A program made the translations under genes and the position numbers. Shown here in pieces: positions 26,678 through 35,636 of a stretch of DNA of 64,000 bases. This stretch comes from Chitinophaga filiformis (GTDB taxonomy: Bacteria > Bacteroidota > Bacteroidia > Chitinophagales > Chitinophagaceae): NCBI RefSeq assembly GCF_023100805.1, contig NZ_CP095855.1, positions 3,761,001-3,825,000 of the forward strand, written 5' to 3'. The notes under the pieces were generated by a model that saw only the letters and a list, made by a program, of their open reading frames with translations, made no database searches and was not told where the DNA came from. The first letter of the stretch is position 1. Each line of letters opens with the position of its first letter.

Positions 26678-26905
26678 ATGGAATTTGCACAACCGGACAG
26701 GGAAATATTCAATCAGCTGGTAACAATGAGAATGCCATATGGTAAATACAAGGATGTATTGCTGTGCGACCTGCCGGTTTCTTACCTGGAATGGTTTCAG
26801 CGTAAAGGGTTTCCTGAGGGTAAGCTGGGAATGTTGCTGGCTACGCTGTACGAAATAAAAATGAACGGCCTTACGGGGCTGCTCACTCCCCTGAAAGGGA
26901 AATAG
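26678..26905 (+). CDS. DUF3820-family small protein
   Basis: 75 residues. The pattern MPYGKYKDVLLCDLPVSYLEWF followed by GFPEGKLGMLL is the signature of DUF3820 (MPFGKYKG..L.DLP..YL.W). These short proteins are widespread and sometimes labelled quorum-sensing-regulated virulence factor, but the biochemical role is unknown. Good coding evidence from length-matched family and a promoter 30 nt upstream. Convergent with fabF, 9 nt between stops. Confidence 0.8.
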   Translation: MEFAQPDREIFNQLVTMRMPYGKYKDVLLCDLPVSYLEWFQRKGFPEGKLGMLLATLYEIKMNGLTGLLTPLKGK

Positions 26906-26914
26906 TATGTAGTA

Positions 26915-28168
26915 TCACTTCACTTCTCTGAACACCACAATACCATTGTGACCGCCAAAGCCAAAAGTGTTGCTCATTGCTACGCTCACTTTCTTTTGCA
27001 CCGCATCGCCCAATACGATCTGTAAGCCTGCAGGAATAGCCGGATCAGGGTTGGTGGTATTGATAGTAGGAGGTATGATACCGTTATTGATGCTCAATAC
27101 AGACGCAATCGCCTCAATAGCACCCGCAGCACCCAGCAGGTGTCCTGTCATGGATTTAGTGGCACTGATAGACAGATGTTTCGGTGCTTCTCCAAACAGT
27201 GAACGGATAGCTGCCAGTTCGCTCAGATCTCCTACTGGAGTAGAGGTAGCGTGAGCATTCAGATAATCGACATCCTGCGGAGTGAGTCCTGCGTCTTCCA
27301 ATGCTCTTTTCATTGCCTGTAGGGCTCCTAATCCTTCAGGATGTGTAGCGGTCATATGATAGGCATCCGCAGTCATAGCAGCGCCTGCTACTTCCGCATA
27401 AATATGTGCCCCTCTTGCTACCGCATGTTCATATTCTTCAAGTACCAGCGCAGCGGCGCCTTCTCCCATTACAAAACCGTCCCTTTCGGTATCAAAAGGC
27501 CTTGAAGCAGTAGCAGGATCATCATTGCGTGTAGACATTGCTTTCATGGCGCAGAATCCACCCACAGAAGCCTCTGTGATAGGGGCTTCAGAACCTCCTG
27601 TAATGATCACTTTTGCCTTACCCAGCCTGATATAGTTCAATGCGTCCATAATCGCAGTATTGGAAGTGGAGCAGGCAGAAACGGTCGTATAATTGATACC
27701 CATCAGGCCGAACCTGATAGAGATCATACCGGAGGCCATATTAGCGATGAGCTTAGGTACGAAAAAAGGATTAAAGCGTGGCACATAATTGCCCACTGTA
27801 TATTCTTTAACCTGTTCCTCGAAGGTCAGCATGCCGCCCTGGCCGGAGCCCCAGATGACGCCACTGTCAAACGGGTCCATTTTAGAAAAATCCAGTCCTG
27901 AATCAGTCACGGCCTGTTGTGCAGCGATCAGCGCATATTGAGTAAATGGATCTGTTTTGCGTATATCATTCCGGTCCAGCAATTTCGCCGGATCATAGTC
28001 CTTTAGTTCACAGGCAAACTGCGTTCTGAAAGGATCCGGATTGAACTTTGTAATACGTGCAGCTCCGCTCTTACCTGCTACCAGGTTGTTCCAGAAATCA
28101 GTTACATTATTACCAATAGGCGTTAATGCGCCCAAACCGGTAATGACTGCTCTTTTTAATGTTTGCAT
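26915..28168 (-). CDS. fabF: Beta-ketoacyl-ACP synthase II
   Basis: 417 residues, full length for KAS II. It condenses malonyl-ACP with acyl-ACP in fatty acid elongation, in the cytosol. Catalytic triad visible: Cys in VSACSTSNTAIMDAL (near residue 168), His in LNAHATSTPVGDLSE, His in SATKSMTGHLLGAAGAIEA. N-terminal VVITGLGALTPIGNNV-like opening and C-terminal NTFGFGGHNG are family hallmarks. No acpP, fabD or fabG is adjacent, so this is probably an orphan or secondary paralogue. A TetR regulator lies 108 nt upstream in the same orientation. Confidence 0.95.
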   Translation of the reverse strand: MQTLKRAVITGLGALTPIGNNVTDFWNNLVAGKSGAARITKFNPDPFRTQFACELKDYDPAKLLDRNDIRKTDPFTQYALIAAQQAVTDSGLDFSKMDPFDSGVIWGSGQGGMLTFEEQVKEYTVGNYVPRFNPFFVPKLIANMASGMISIRFGLMGINYTTVSACSTSNTAIMDALNYIRLGKAKVIITGGSEAPITEASVGGFCAMKAMSTRNDDPATASRPFDTERDGFVMGEGAAALVLEEYEHAVARGAHIYAEVAGAAMTADAYHMTATHPEGLGALQAMKRALEDAGLTPQDVDYLNAHATSTPVGDLSELAAIRSLFGEAPKHLSISATKSMTGHLLGAAGAIEAIASVLSINNGIIPPTINTTNPDPAIPAGLQIVLGDAVQKKVSVAMSNTFGFGGHNGIVVFREVK

Positions 28169-28276
28169 GTAATTTGTTTATTAGCTTATTTGATTATACC
28201 TGATTATAATTTTGTTGTATACATTGGTATGTTGTTGGGAGCCATGAAACCGCAACGTATTTCACCCTCCCAACAA

Positions 28277-28837
28277 TCATTTCCCCGCTCCTAAATCCTT
28301 CAGCAACTGATGCGTGATCTTGGGAAACACTTTATTCCCCATCACCCTGCTCAACAGCAACGACGCAAGAAGATTAGTTATCACAAGCAAGGCCCTGTCA
28401 TACGGCTCCCCATCAAAACGGAACAAGCCCTTTTCACGCCCTTTTTCCAGACACGCGCTGGTCCATTTCAAAATCGCCCCCGACAGATCCGTGATCTTTT
28501 CCTGTAAGGGCTCCGGCAAGGTATCGTAATCCGGCGACAATGACCCCATCAAACACACCAATCCTTCCTTATGCTTTTTACTGAACGTCTCAAACAGGAA
28601 CTTCAGCTGCTTATCCTCCGGTTGGTTCGCCAATCTGGCAGTACTTGCCATAAATTGTTGCAGCTCAACATCTATAACCGCTATCCCGAGATCTGTTTTT
28701 GTAGGAAAATGATAGTGTATAGCCGCGTTCTTTATCTCCAGGGGATCAGATATATCCTTGTAGCTAAAGGCGTTATACCCCCTTGTCTTGATCAGCTGGT
28801 CCGCCAGCGAAACAATTCTTTCTTTAGTATCCTGCAT
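28277..28837 (-). CDS. TetR-family transcriptional regulator
   Basis: 186 residues. N-terminal TetR helix-turn-helix at about 5-50 (RIVSLADQLIKTRGYNAFSYKDIS, then NAAIHYHFPTKTDLGIAV); ligand-binding helices after that. A perfect operator-like inverted repeat lies 10 nt before the start codon and inside the promoter, so the gene is almost certainly autorepressed. The same operator lies between it and the divergent DinB-family gene, and fabF follows in the same direction. Ligand unknown. Confidence 0.92.
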   Translation of the reverse strand: MQDTKERIVSLADQLIKTRGYNAFSYKDISDPLEIKNAAIHYHFPTKTDLGIAVIDVELQQFMASTARLANQPEDKQLKFLFETFSKKHKEGLVCLMGSLSPDYDTLPEPLQEKITDLSGAILKWTSACLEKGREKGLFRFDGEPYDRALLVITNLLASLLLSRVMGNKVFPKITHQLLKDLGAGK

Positions 28838-28841
28838 GGCG

Positions 28842-28873
28842 CAAAGTTACTTACTTGTAAGTAAGTAAGCAAA
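28842..28873 (-). promoter_or_regulatory. Promoter of the TetR gene
   Basis: On the minus strand: TTTG at 28873-28870, 20-nt spacer, TAACTTTG at 28849-28842, an exact -33/-7 match. Only 4 nt separate the -7 box from the ATG, which implies a leaderless or nearly leaderless message. Confidence 0.75.
28847..28868. promoter_or_regulatory. TetR operator, perfect inverted repeat
   Basis: Arms TTACTTACTT and AAGTAAGTAA are exact reverse complements separated by GT. It fills the spacer between the -33 and -7 boxes of the TetR promoter, so bound repressor would exclude polymerase. Confidence 0.88.
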
Positions 28874-28925
28874 TTATTCCCCCCTGGCATTCTTATTGAG
28901 CATAAATTGTCAAAATAAACACAAC

Positions 28926-29411
28926 ATGGCTGCAACACACAATAAAGAACTCGTAAAAACTCTGGAACAATTATTAACAGGAGGCCACGCACACGCTACA
29001 TTCGAGGACGCCGTAAAAGGGCTGCCAGCTGAACTGAGGGGAGTGGTGCCGGAAGGAATGCCTTATAGTATCTGGCAATTGGTAGAACATATCCGCATAA
29101 CGCAATGGGATATACTGGAATTCTCCCGCGATGCGAAACATCAATCGCCATCATGGCCGGAAGGATACTGGCCCAAAGAAACAGCGCCTGCAAATGAGGC
29201 TGACTGGAAAAAATGCCTGGCACAGATCAAAAGTGATCTGAAAGAATTTATTGATCTGCTGAAAGACCCGGATGCCGATCTGTATGCGCCATTCCCGCAT
29301 GGCGATGGACAGCACCTGCTACGGGAAGCACTGCTGATAGCAGATCATACCAGTTATCATACCGGCGAAATTATCGTGCTCAGAAGATTGCTGGGCGCCT
29401 GGAATGTATAA
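28926..29411 (+). CDS. DinB-family (four-helix, metal-binding) protein
   Basis: 161 residues from ATG 28926; an in-frame TTG at 28896 is a weaker candidate. DinB/YfiT-like fold with the expected metal-binding histidines: IWQLVEHIRITQWD and LLIADHTSYHTGEIIVLRRLLG. Members include thiol-dependent S-transferases and uncharacterised stress proteins. It is divergent from the TetR gene and probably repressed from the shared operator, which suggests a detoxification role (inference). Ends at a strong bidirectional terminator. Confidence 0.88.
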   Translation: MAATHNKELVKTLEQLLTGGHAHATFEDAVKGLPAELRGVVPEGMPYSIWQLVEHIRITQWDILEFSRDAKHQSPSWPEGYWPKETAPANEADWKKCLAQIKSDLKEFIDLLKDPDADLYAPFPHGDGQHLLREALLIADHTSYHTGEIIVLRRLLGAWNV

Positions 29412-29416
29412 AAACA

Positions 29417-29467
29417 AGGGAGGCTGCCCCTGATGGAAACATCAGCAGACAGCCTCCTATTTTTTCT
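29417..29467. terminator. Bipartite hairpin terminator between convergent genes
   Basis: Outer stem GGAGGCTG/CAGCCTCC (29419-29426, 29450-29457) encloses inner stem CTGATG/CATCAG, followed by TATTTTTTC. On the other strand the stem is followed by CTTGTTTTT, so it may serve both the DinB gene and egtD. Confidence 0.8.
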
Positions 29468-29473
29468 CTGGCA

Positions 29474-30466
29474 TTATATGCACAACCACATACAGTCAGC
29501 AAACCATCTGCGACTGTCAAAGAAATCAGCAACCGTTTCAAAGCCCGACTGTGTTGCCATCTGTCCGATGGATTCCAGATCGTACTTCTGCGATATCTCC
29601 ATATATACAGGCTCATGCAGCCCGAAATGGAAAGTATGATCGCCGATCTTTACATCCTGCTCTTCCAGGCTCACAAGATAGCTTTTACAAGCGCCTGTAC
29701 CCGGATCGTAGGTAGGATAATGATCAAACTTGCTGATATCAAAATTACCGCCCAGCTCCTGGTTAATGCGCTTCAGCAGGTTCAGGTTAAAATCCCTCGT
29801 AAAACCAGCTGCATCATTATAGGCATCCAGGATGATCTGCGGATGTTTTTTCAGGTCAAAACCAATGATCACGATGTCGCCCGGCTGCAGGTAATTCCGC
29901 AGCTGACGACAGAACTTTCTCGCCTCGGGAGGAGTGAAGTTGCCAATATTACCACCCATGCATAACACGACTTTCGTCTTTCGTGATAATATTCCCGCTT
30001 GCTGCAACATGTCGAAATACTCTCCGTGCAGTCCATGCACCTTCAGCGCCGGTAACTGCCTGGGTAATGACCGCTCCAGCTGGGTGATCACATTGCCGGA
30101 AATATCCACCGGGTAATATGTAAAATCCTGTCCCGTCTTTAATAATTCCTTCAGCAGGTGAATGGATTTTGTCGCATCTCCCGCACCCAGTTCCACCACA
30201 TCGAAATGTCTTGTATGAGAGAGGATCGTCTGGCTGATCACAGCAGACTGCTCCCGCAATATTTCCATTTCACAATTGGTCAGATAGTATTCATGGCAAC
30301 GCATGATCTCCTGGAAAAGACGATCTCCTTCGGCATCATAGAAATACTTGGAATCCAGGTATTTGTTTTTTGCACTGAGCCCGCGGATAACATCCTGGGA
30401 GAATATCTCCTGTTGGTCCTGTTTTAAAGGAACTAATACCGTATGCATTACAGAGGTGGTGGCCAT
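29474..30466 (-). CDS. egtD: L-histidine N-alpha-methyltransferase (ergothioneine synthesis)
   Basis: 330 residues from ATG 30466, chosen because the longer reading to 30529 would overlap the egtB stop by 34 nt and lacks family support. It trimethylates histidine to hercynine with SAM. Family features: KYFYDAEGDRLFQEIMRCHEYYLTNCE, SAM-binding VVELGAGDATKS, and MGGNIGNFTPPEARKFC. Last gene of the operon, 29 nt after egtB. Enzyme names follow the EgtD family; methyl-accepting specificity is inferred from the egtB neighbour. Confidence 0.93.
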   Translation of the reverse strand: MATTSVMHTVLVPLKQDQQEIFSQDVIRGLSAKNKYLDSKYFYDAEGDRLFQEIMRCHEYYLTNCEMEILREQSAVISQTILSHTRHFDVVELGAGDATKSIHLLKELLKTGQDFTYYPVDISGNVITQLERSLPRQLPALKVHGLHGEYFDMLQQAGILSRKTKVVLCMGGNIGNFTPPEARKFCRQLRNYLQPGDIVIIGFDLKKHPQIILDAYNDAAGFTRDFNLNLLKRINQELGGNFDISKFDHYPTYDPGTGACKSYLVSLEEQDVKIGDHTFHFGLHEPVYMEISQKYDLESIGQMATQSGFETVADFFDSRRWFADCMWLCI

Positions 30467-30495
30467 AATGTAATTATTAGTGTAATAGAATAAAT

Positions 30496-31647
30496 TTATT
30501 TCGCCAGTCTGATACCGGTAAACTGCCATCTCAGTGAAGGATGGAAGAAATTACGATAGGTAAGACGGCTGTGATTGGGCGGTGTTACTTCTGAACCTCC
30601 GCGCAGCACCATCTGGCTGACCATGAATTTACCGTTGTATTCCCCGATGGCGCCTGGTGCTTTGGTAAAGCCCGGGTACGGAAGGTAAGCACTCTCGGTC
30701 CATTCCCAGCGTTGTCCCCACGACAGTTTGGGCGCTGCAGCTTCCCATTCAAATTCAGTCGGAAGACGCATGCCTTTCCACGAAGCATACGCAGTAGCTT
30801 CATAGTAACTGATATGACATAAGGGATCATCGCCAGCCACAGGTTGCAATCCCTGCCAGGTATAATGCTGCCACTGGCCATCTACAAAATGCCAGTATAA
30901 GGGTGCTTTCACCTGCTCTCTTTTCACCCAATCCCAGCCCTCTGCATGCCAGTGCCGGAAATCGCTGTAACCGCCGGCTTCCATGAATTCCAGGTATTCC
31001 GCATTGGAGACTAGCCGTGTGCTGATCTGGTAATCCTGCAGGTAAACAGTATGTCTGCCTAGTTCATTGTCGAAACAAAATCCGTCGCCCTTATAACCGA
31101 TCTCATACAGTCCCGCCGGCATCTGCAGGAAAGGCTGTTCGGTAGCCGGTGCTGTATAGCTGGTAACTGCTGTATCGGAATATGCCGGCATCAGGGGATT
31201 GTGCCCCAGTATGTACTTGATATCCGTATATAATAATTCCTGGTGCTGTTCTTCATGGTTCAGTCCTAAGACGATCAGGGCACGTATTTCATCGCTTAAC
31301 GCTGTGTCAAGGAAAGACTGCATGGCTTTGTCAACGTGCTCACGGTAACGCATAATGTCTTCAACCGCAGGGCGGCTTAAGTTGCCCCTGTCCGTGCGGA
31401 TCACACGGGCGCCAACCGTTTCGTAATAACTATTGAATACGAAATTGTAGTTGGGATCAAATTCTTTATAACCGGGAAAATGTGGTTTTAAGAGAAATGT
31501 TTCGAAGAACCAGGTGGTGTGTCCGAGGTGCCATTTCGGCGGACTAACGTCCACGACAGGCTGCACTACATAGTCTTCCGTTTTCAAAGGTGCGCAGATA
31601 TGCATGGATCTTTTCCGCACGGTGTTAAAATCATTTTTCAATTGCAT
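30496..31647 (-). CDS. egtB: EgtB-type sulfoxide synthase (ergothioneine synthesis)
   Basis: 383 residues, iron-dependent oxidative C-S bond formation between hercynine and a thiol donor. N-terminal DinB-like domain carries the iron ligands: HLGHTTWFFE near residue 40 and HEEQHQE near 130 (the HX3H facial triad pattern). The C-terminal formylglycine-generating-enzyme-like domain is complete (LPTEFEWEAA; WEWTESAYLPYPGF; RGGSEVTPPNHSRLTYRNFF; FTGIRLAK). No egtA, egtC or egtE is nearby, so the donor could be cysteine directly or the C-S lyase lies elsewhere. Separated by 10 nt from the transporter gene upstream. Confidence 0.92.
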   Translation of the reverse strand: MQLKNDFNTVRKRSMHICAPLKTEDYVVQPVVDVSPPKWHLGHTTWFFETFLLKPHFPGYKEFDPNYNFVFNSYYETVGARVIRTDRGNLSRPAVEDIMRYREHVDKAMQSFLDTALSDEIRALIVLGLNHEEQHQELLYTDIKYILGHNPLMPAYSDTAVTSYTAPATEQPFLQMPAGLYEIGYKGDGFCFDNELGRHTVYLQDYQISTRLVSNAEYLEFMEAGGYSDFRHWHAEGWDWVKREQVKAPLYWHFVDGQWQHYTWQGLQPVAGDDPLCHISYYEATAYASWKGMRLPTEFEWEAAAPKLSWGQRWEWTESAYLPYPGFTKAPGAIGEYNGKFMVSQMVLRGGSEVTPPNHSRLTYRNFFHPSLRWQFTGIRLAK

Positions 31648-31657
31648 ATACTGGTGG

Positions 31658-33226
31658 TTAGTGATGCAGTAAATATTCCTTTAAGTCTGATATAGAGGTA
31701 ATATGCAGATCTGCTGCCTGTTGCCTGCGCATCATCAGTGCATATGTGTTATTAAACCCTATAGGGGGCAGCCACCTGATGTGGTACCTTTGCATAAATT
31801 CTTCCGAAACATAGTCAAATACTTTTTGTTTGTCGCTGATCAATGTCTCAACGACGGACTTGTCTGCCTGCAGGATGACCAGTAAACCGGTGCCGGAATA
31901 TTCCGGGTAAAGATCTATCTGACCATTGGTAAGCGCTTCAAAACATATTTTAGTGCCTCCCAGCCCTGTCCTGGTGATGGCTTCCAGTTCTGTGTACCCG
32001 TTCACCAGTAGTTTGTACATATTGGCAAGGATATAACCATCCCCGAATATCTTAGCGCCGATTACTACAGTACCCTTATTACCATGTTTCGCTGGCTGTA
32101 ATAAACCTTTAGCTTTTAAAAATGCACTCGCTACAGCTGCCGGATCCTGTTTCAGGTGATCGACCCTGTAGTTCAGCTCAGTCATTACACTATCATTAAT
32201 TATACCAGATAGTTTATTCAGCGCAGGAGCCAGTTCCGGGTACTTATCAAGCGTTTCCTGGCGCACGATCGGCGCTGCATAATAGGGTGGGAAAATATGT
32301 TTGTCGTCTGTAAGTGCCTGAAGGTCAAATGCTTTCACCCTGCCATCTGTCGTACTGCCACTAATGACATCCAGGGTCTTTTCATAGGCCGCTTTGTACA
32401 TGATCATGTCACTGATCACAACCGTGCGCATGTTCAGCCCATATACCTGTTTCAGTCCCAGGTTGCCATCTTTCCGGCCCATGAATTCCGGGGTGAATCC
32501 CGCTACCAGGCTGCTTCCATAGGCCGCCGGCAACAGGTAAAAAGAAGAGAGTACTACCAGCAGGAAGGGTAGGAGGTACAGTGCCGTTTTGACCTTTCCC
32601 GTTTTTAGTTTTTGGAGACGGGCTATAGCCCAGTCAAAGAGGATAGCCAGCAAGGCTGCCGGAATGGCACCTGCCAGTATCATATTGGTATTGTTGAGGG
32701 CAATACCTCCAAAAATGAATTCGCCCAGTCCTCCGGCAGCTATATACGCTGCCAGCGTGGCCACTCCCACATTGATAACGGTGGCTGTTCTGACGCCGGC
32801 CAGTAATACCGGCATGGCCAATGGCAATTGTACCTTGTAAAGCAACTGCCTTTTGCTCATTCCCATTCCTGTAGCCGCATCGACAACGACCGGATCGACC
32901 TGGAGAATACCGGTATAGGTATTCCTGATAATGGGCAGCAAGGCATACAGGAATAAAGCCACAATCGCTGGCTTGGCGCCTATGCCGAGCAGGGGTATCA
33001 TAAACCCCAACAAGGCAATGCTTGGAATGGTCTGCAACACGCCCGCAATACCGAGTACGATACCTGCCAGCTTTTTCTGCCGGGTAATGAGAATGCCTAG
33101 CGGCACGCCTATGATCACTGCAATGAAAAGAGAAATAAATGTAAGCCCGATATGTTGCAAGGTTTGCTCCAGCAGTTTGCCGGCCTGTTGTTGCACAAAT
33201 TCAGGAAAGCCTGCTTGATCTTCCAT
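31658..33226 (-). CDS. ABC transporter permease fused to substrate-binding domain (EgtU/OpuC-like)
   Basis: 522 residues. Residues about 1-210 are a binding-protein-dependent permease with five to six membrane spans and the EAA-type loop (VDAATGMGMSKRQLLYKVQLP); about 215-235 is a further membrane span; about 245-522 is an OpuAC-type periplasmic ligand-binding domain (ISGSTTDGRVKAFDL; GDGYILANMYKLLV; GLGGTKICFEALTNGQIDLYPEYSGTG). Fused permease-binding proteins of this type import quaternary amines such as betaine or choline. In Streptococcus pneumoniae and Helicobacter pylori the fused EgtU imports ergothioneine, a trimethylammonium compound. Location between egtB and an ATPase gene makes ergothioneine or hercynine the best guess here. 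Overlaps the ATPase gene by 26 nt. Confidence 0.88.
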   Translation of the reverse strand: MEDQAGFPEFVQQQAGKLLEQTLQHIGLTFISLFIAVIIGVPLGILITRQKKLAGIVLGIAGVLQTIPSIALLGFMIPLLGIGAKPAIVALFLYALLPIIRNTYTGILQVDPVVVDAATGMGMSKRQLLYKVQLPLAMPVLLAGVRTATVINVGVATLAAYIAAGGLGEFIFGGIALNNTNMILAGAIPAALLAILFDWAIARLQKLKTGKVKTALYLLPFLLVVLSSFYLLPAAYGSSLVAGFTPEFMGRKDGNLGLKQVYGLNMRTVVISDMIMYKAAYEKTLDVISGSTTDGRVKAFDLQALTDDKHIFPPYYAAPIVRQETLDKYPELAPALNKLSGIINDSVMTELNYRVDHLKQDPAAVASAFLKAKGLLQPAKHGNKGTVVIGAKIFGDGYILANMYKLLVNGYTELEAITRTGLGGTKICFEALTNGQIDLYPEYSGTGLLVILQADKSVVETLISDKQKVFDYVSEEFMQRYHIRWLPPIGFNNTYALMMRRQQAADLHITSISDLKEYLLHH

Positions 33227-34187
33227 GTCCGCTGACAGTTTGCTTGTATTGAGTAAAGGCCTGCATCAATTCGCTGGTGTCAACGCGAACGAGCTTATCT
33301 TCAAATGCGATGCTAACGGGAGCAGACAGCGTAGTCATCTGCTGGAGCGCATTCCAGCAGGAATCTTCTCCCTTCAGTACCGGTATATGGTCTTCCGTTG
33401 GTGCAGCGTTATTGAGCCATTGGCTGATGTCTGCCAGCCGGAGTGCATTGAGCTCAAGTAAAAAACGTTGTTCCCGGAAGAAGCTGCTGACGAAATCATT
33501 TGCCGGCTTGAACAATAGTTCTGCCGGCGTACCGGTTTGTTGAATGGCGCCCTTGTCCATAAGGCAGATGCGGTTGCCGAGTTCAAATGCTTCCTGTACA
33601 TCATGTGTCACCATGATCACCGTTTTGTTGTGGATCTCATCCAGTGATCTGAATTCTCTTCTCACACTGGTTCGTGTTACAGGATCGAGTGCCCCGAATG
33701 GCTCGTCCATCAATAACACCGGCGGATCGGCGGCCAATGCCCTTGCCAGTCCCACGCGCTGCTGTTGTCCGCCGCTCAGTTGCTGCGGGTATACATGATA
33801 ATGATCCGCAACAGACAGGTGCAGCTTTTCCATCAGCGTCCGTGTCCGCTCTTCTATACGTTTTTTATCCCATTTGAGTAAAGCAGGGACAATACCGATG
33901 TTTTCTGCCACTGTATAGTGCGGGAACAAGCCGTTATCCTGCAGCACGTACCCGATATTCCGTCGTAGTGATTCAATTTGTTGTGTATTTACCGATTCTC
34001 CATTCACAGAGATCTGCCCACTGTCCGGCGTAAGCAGCCGGTTGATCATGCGCAGTGTCGTAGTCTTTCCGCTACCGCTCGTGCCCAGCAACACCAGTGT
34101 CTCCCCTTTGTTCACTTCAAAGGAAACATCCCTGACAGCCGGTTTGCCGTTATGGAAAGATTTGTTGACATGTTCAAGTTTTATCAT
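33201..34187 (-). CDS. ABC transporter ATPase (EgtV/OpuCA-like)
   Basis: 328 residues. Walker A LGTSGSGKTT, Q-loop VLQDNGLF, signature [15 protein letters not shown], Walker B VLLMDEPFGALD, switch His in VTHD. The C-terminal ~85 residues after the nucleotide-binding domain resemble a single shortened CBS-like regulatory region, as in OpuCA/EgtV proteins. It energises the fused permease encoded immediately downstream, whose start lies inside this gene's end (26-nt overlap), so the two are translationally coupled. Confidence 0.93.
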   Translation of the reverse strand: MIKLEHVNKSFHNGKPAVRDVSFEVNKGETLVLLGTSGSGKTTTLRMINRLLTPDSGQISVNGESVNTQQIESLRRNIGYVLQDNGLFPHYTVAENIGIVPALLKWDKKRIEERTRTLMEKLHLSVADHYHVYPQQLSGGQQQRVGLARALAADPPVLLMDEPFGALDPVTRTSVRREFRSLDEIHNKTVIMVTHDVQEAFELGNRICLMDKGAIQQTGTPAELLFKPANDFVSSFFREQRFLLELNALRLADISQWLNNAAPTEDHIPVLKGEDSCWNALQQMTTLSAPVSIAFEDKLVRVDTSELMQAFTQYKQTVSGHGRSSRLS

Positions 34188-34232
34188 GGTTGGGATTCAT
34201 TGAGGATTTTAATCCGCATTTTGCGGAGCTGG

Positions 34233-35615
34233 CTACTTATCCAGTGTCATAAATAAATTGTTGATAGATTCTGCATATAACGGATGCGCAAAGATCATTT
34301 CTTTTAACTGTGTGACAGTCAGGCCTCCCAGCATGGCCATCTGTAACGTCGACATCACTTCTCCGCCTTCCGGCCCCAAGATAGCAACTCCCAGTAATTT
34401 ATCCGTATTTGTATCTATCACTGCTTTCATAAATCCCTGGGTATTGCCTGTTTCAATTGCCCTCGCTACCCTCGTCATATCAAGACAGGCCACCTTCACC
34501 CTATATCCTGCGGCTTTCGCCTCTTTCTCTGTAAGCCCTACACGACCCAGTTGAGGGTCGGTGAACATGCAATAGGGAATGGGCCTGTCCTTAATGGAAA
34601 CATTCTCCATATGGATCAGGTTTTTATACAGTACCAGGTGGTCGTTATATGAAATGTGCGTGAATGCGGGACCGCCTTTTACATCCCCCAATACATAGAT
34701 GCCGGGAACATTTGTCTCCAGCTTATCATTCGCAGGTATGTATCCTCTTTCATCGAGAAGCAGGCCTGTTTTTTCAGGCTGCAGGGACTTCGACTGAGGG
34801 GTACGTCCTGCTGCCACCAGCAGATGAGAGCCTGTTATGGCATGTGTTTCTCCGTTGGAAGTGAGCTGTATTCTTATCACATCGCCGGTTTGTTCTACTT
34901 TCTGTACATTGGCACTACCATAGATGTTGACCCCTGAACTTTCCATGACCTTCTTTACAGCTACCGCTACATCCTCATCTTCATGTTGCAGCAATTGCTT
35001 GTTTTTGTCAATGATCGTTACCTGGCAACCCAGCCTGCGGAATAACTGGCCAAATTCCAGTCCTACATAACCACTGCCCAGCACTATAAGATGCGTAGGT
35101 AGCCTGGTCAGTTCCATGATGCTTGTATTCGTGAGATAGTTGACCGTGTCAAGACCGGGAATAGGAGGGATACTTGGTAAGGTACCCGTATTGATAAATA
35201 TATGATCGGCAGCGATCTCTTCCTGGCCGCCGTCTTTGAGTTTCACAGACAAAGTCTTCTGGCCGCTGAATACGGCCTCTCCATAGATAATTGACAGGCC
35301 CTGTGTCTTTTCCATGCCTTTGGTAGCACCCTGCCGGAACGACTGTACCACCTCATTTTTCCTGGCAAGGATCTTCTCAAGGTCTATCTTGTAGTCGCTG
35401 ACCGTAATACCCCATTGCTGGCTGTTAGCAATGATGTGGGCTGCGGCTCCGCAGGCGATCATTGATTTTGTGGGAGTGCAGCCATCATTGATACAGGTAC
35501 CGCCGATCCATCTTTTCTCTACGATGGCAGTCTGCCAGCCGGCTTTGGCCAGCTTTTTTGCCAACGGAACACCACCCTGGCCGGAGCCAATGACAATTGC
35601 ATCAAATTTCCTCAT
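34233..35615 (-). CDS. FAD/NAD(P)H pyridine nucleotide-disulfide oxidoreductase
   Basis: 460 residues, class I disulfide reductase fold. FAD-binding GSGQGGVPLAKKLA at the N-terminus, redox-active pair in GGTCINDGCTPTKS, NAD(P)-binding VLGSGYVGLEFGQL, FAD motif NVPGIYVLGDVKGGPAFTH, and C-terminal dimer-interface motif FAHPLYAESINNLF with the catalytic His (MerA/Lpd-like). It lacks the metal-binding N- and C-terminal parts of mercuric reductase. The likely role is reduction of a low-molecular-weight disulfide. Because it sits in an ergothioneine operon, reduction of an ergothioneine or related disulfide is a reasonable hypothesis, not shown. Confidence 0.88.
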   Translation of the reverse strand: MRKFDAIVIGSGQGGVPLAKKLAKAGWQTAIVEKRWIGGTCINDGCTPTKSMIACGAAAHIIANSQQWGITVSDYKIDLEKILARKNEVVQSFRQGATKGMEKTQGLSIIYGEAVFSGQKTLSVKLKDGGQEEIAADHIFINTGTLPSIPPIPGLDTVNYLTNTSIMELTRLPTHLIVLGSGYVGLEFGQLFRRLGCQVTIIDKNKQLLQHEDEDVAVAVKKVMESSGVNIYGSANVQKVEQTGDVIRIQLTSNGETHAITGSHLLVAAGRTPQSKSLQPEKTGLLLDERGYIPANDKLETNVPGIYVLGDVKGGPAFTHISYNDHLVLYKNLIHMENVSIKDRPIPYCMFTDPQLGRVGLTEKEAKAAGYRVKVACLDMTRVARAIETGNTQGFMKAVIDTNTDKLLGVAILGPEGGEVMSTLQMAMLGGLTVTQLKEMIFAHPLYAESINNLFMTLDK

Positions 35616-35636
35616 AACTGAACGTTTACAGGTTTT

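Noticed and set aside
34233..35615. Mercuric reductase (merA)
   Set aside because: Redox motif fits the superfamily, but the N-terminal HMA domain and the C-terminal vicinal cysteines of MerA are absent and no mer genes are nearby.
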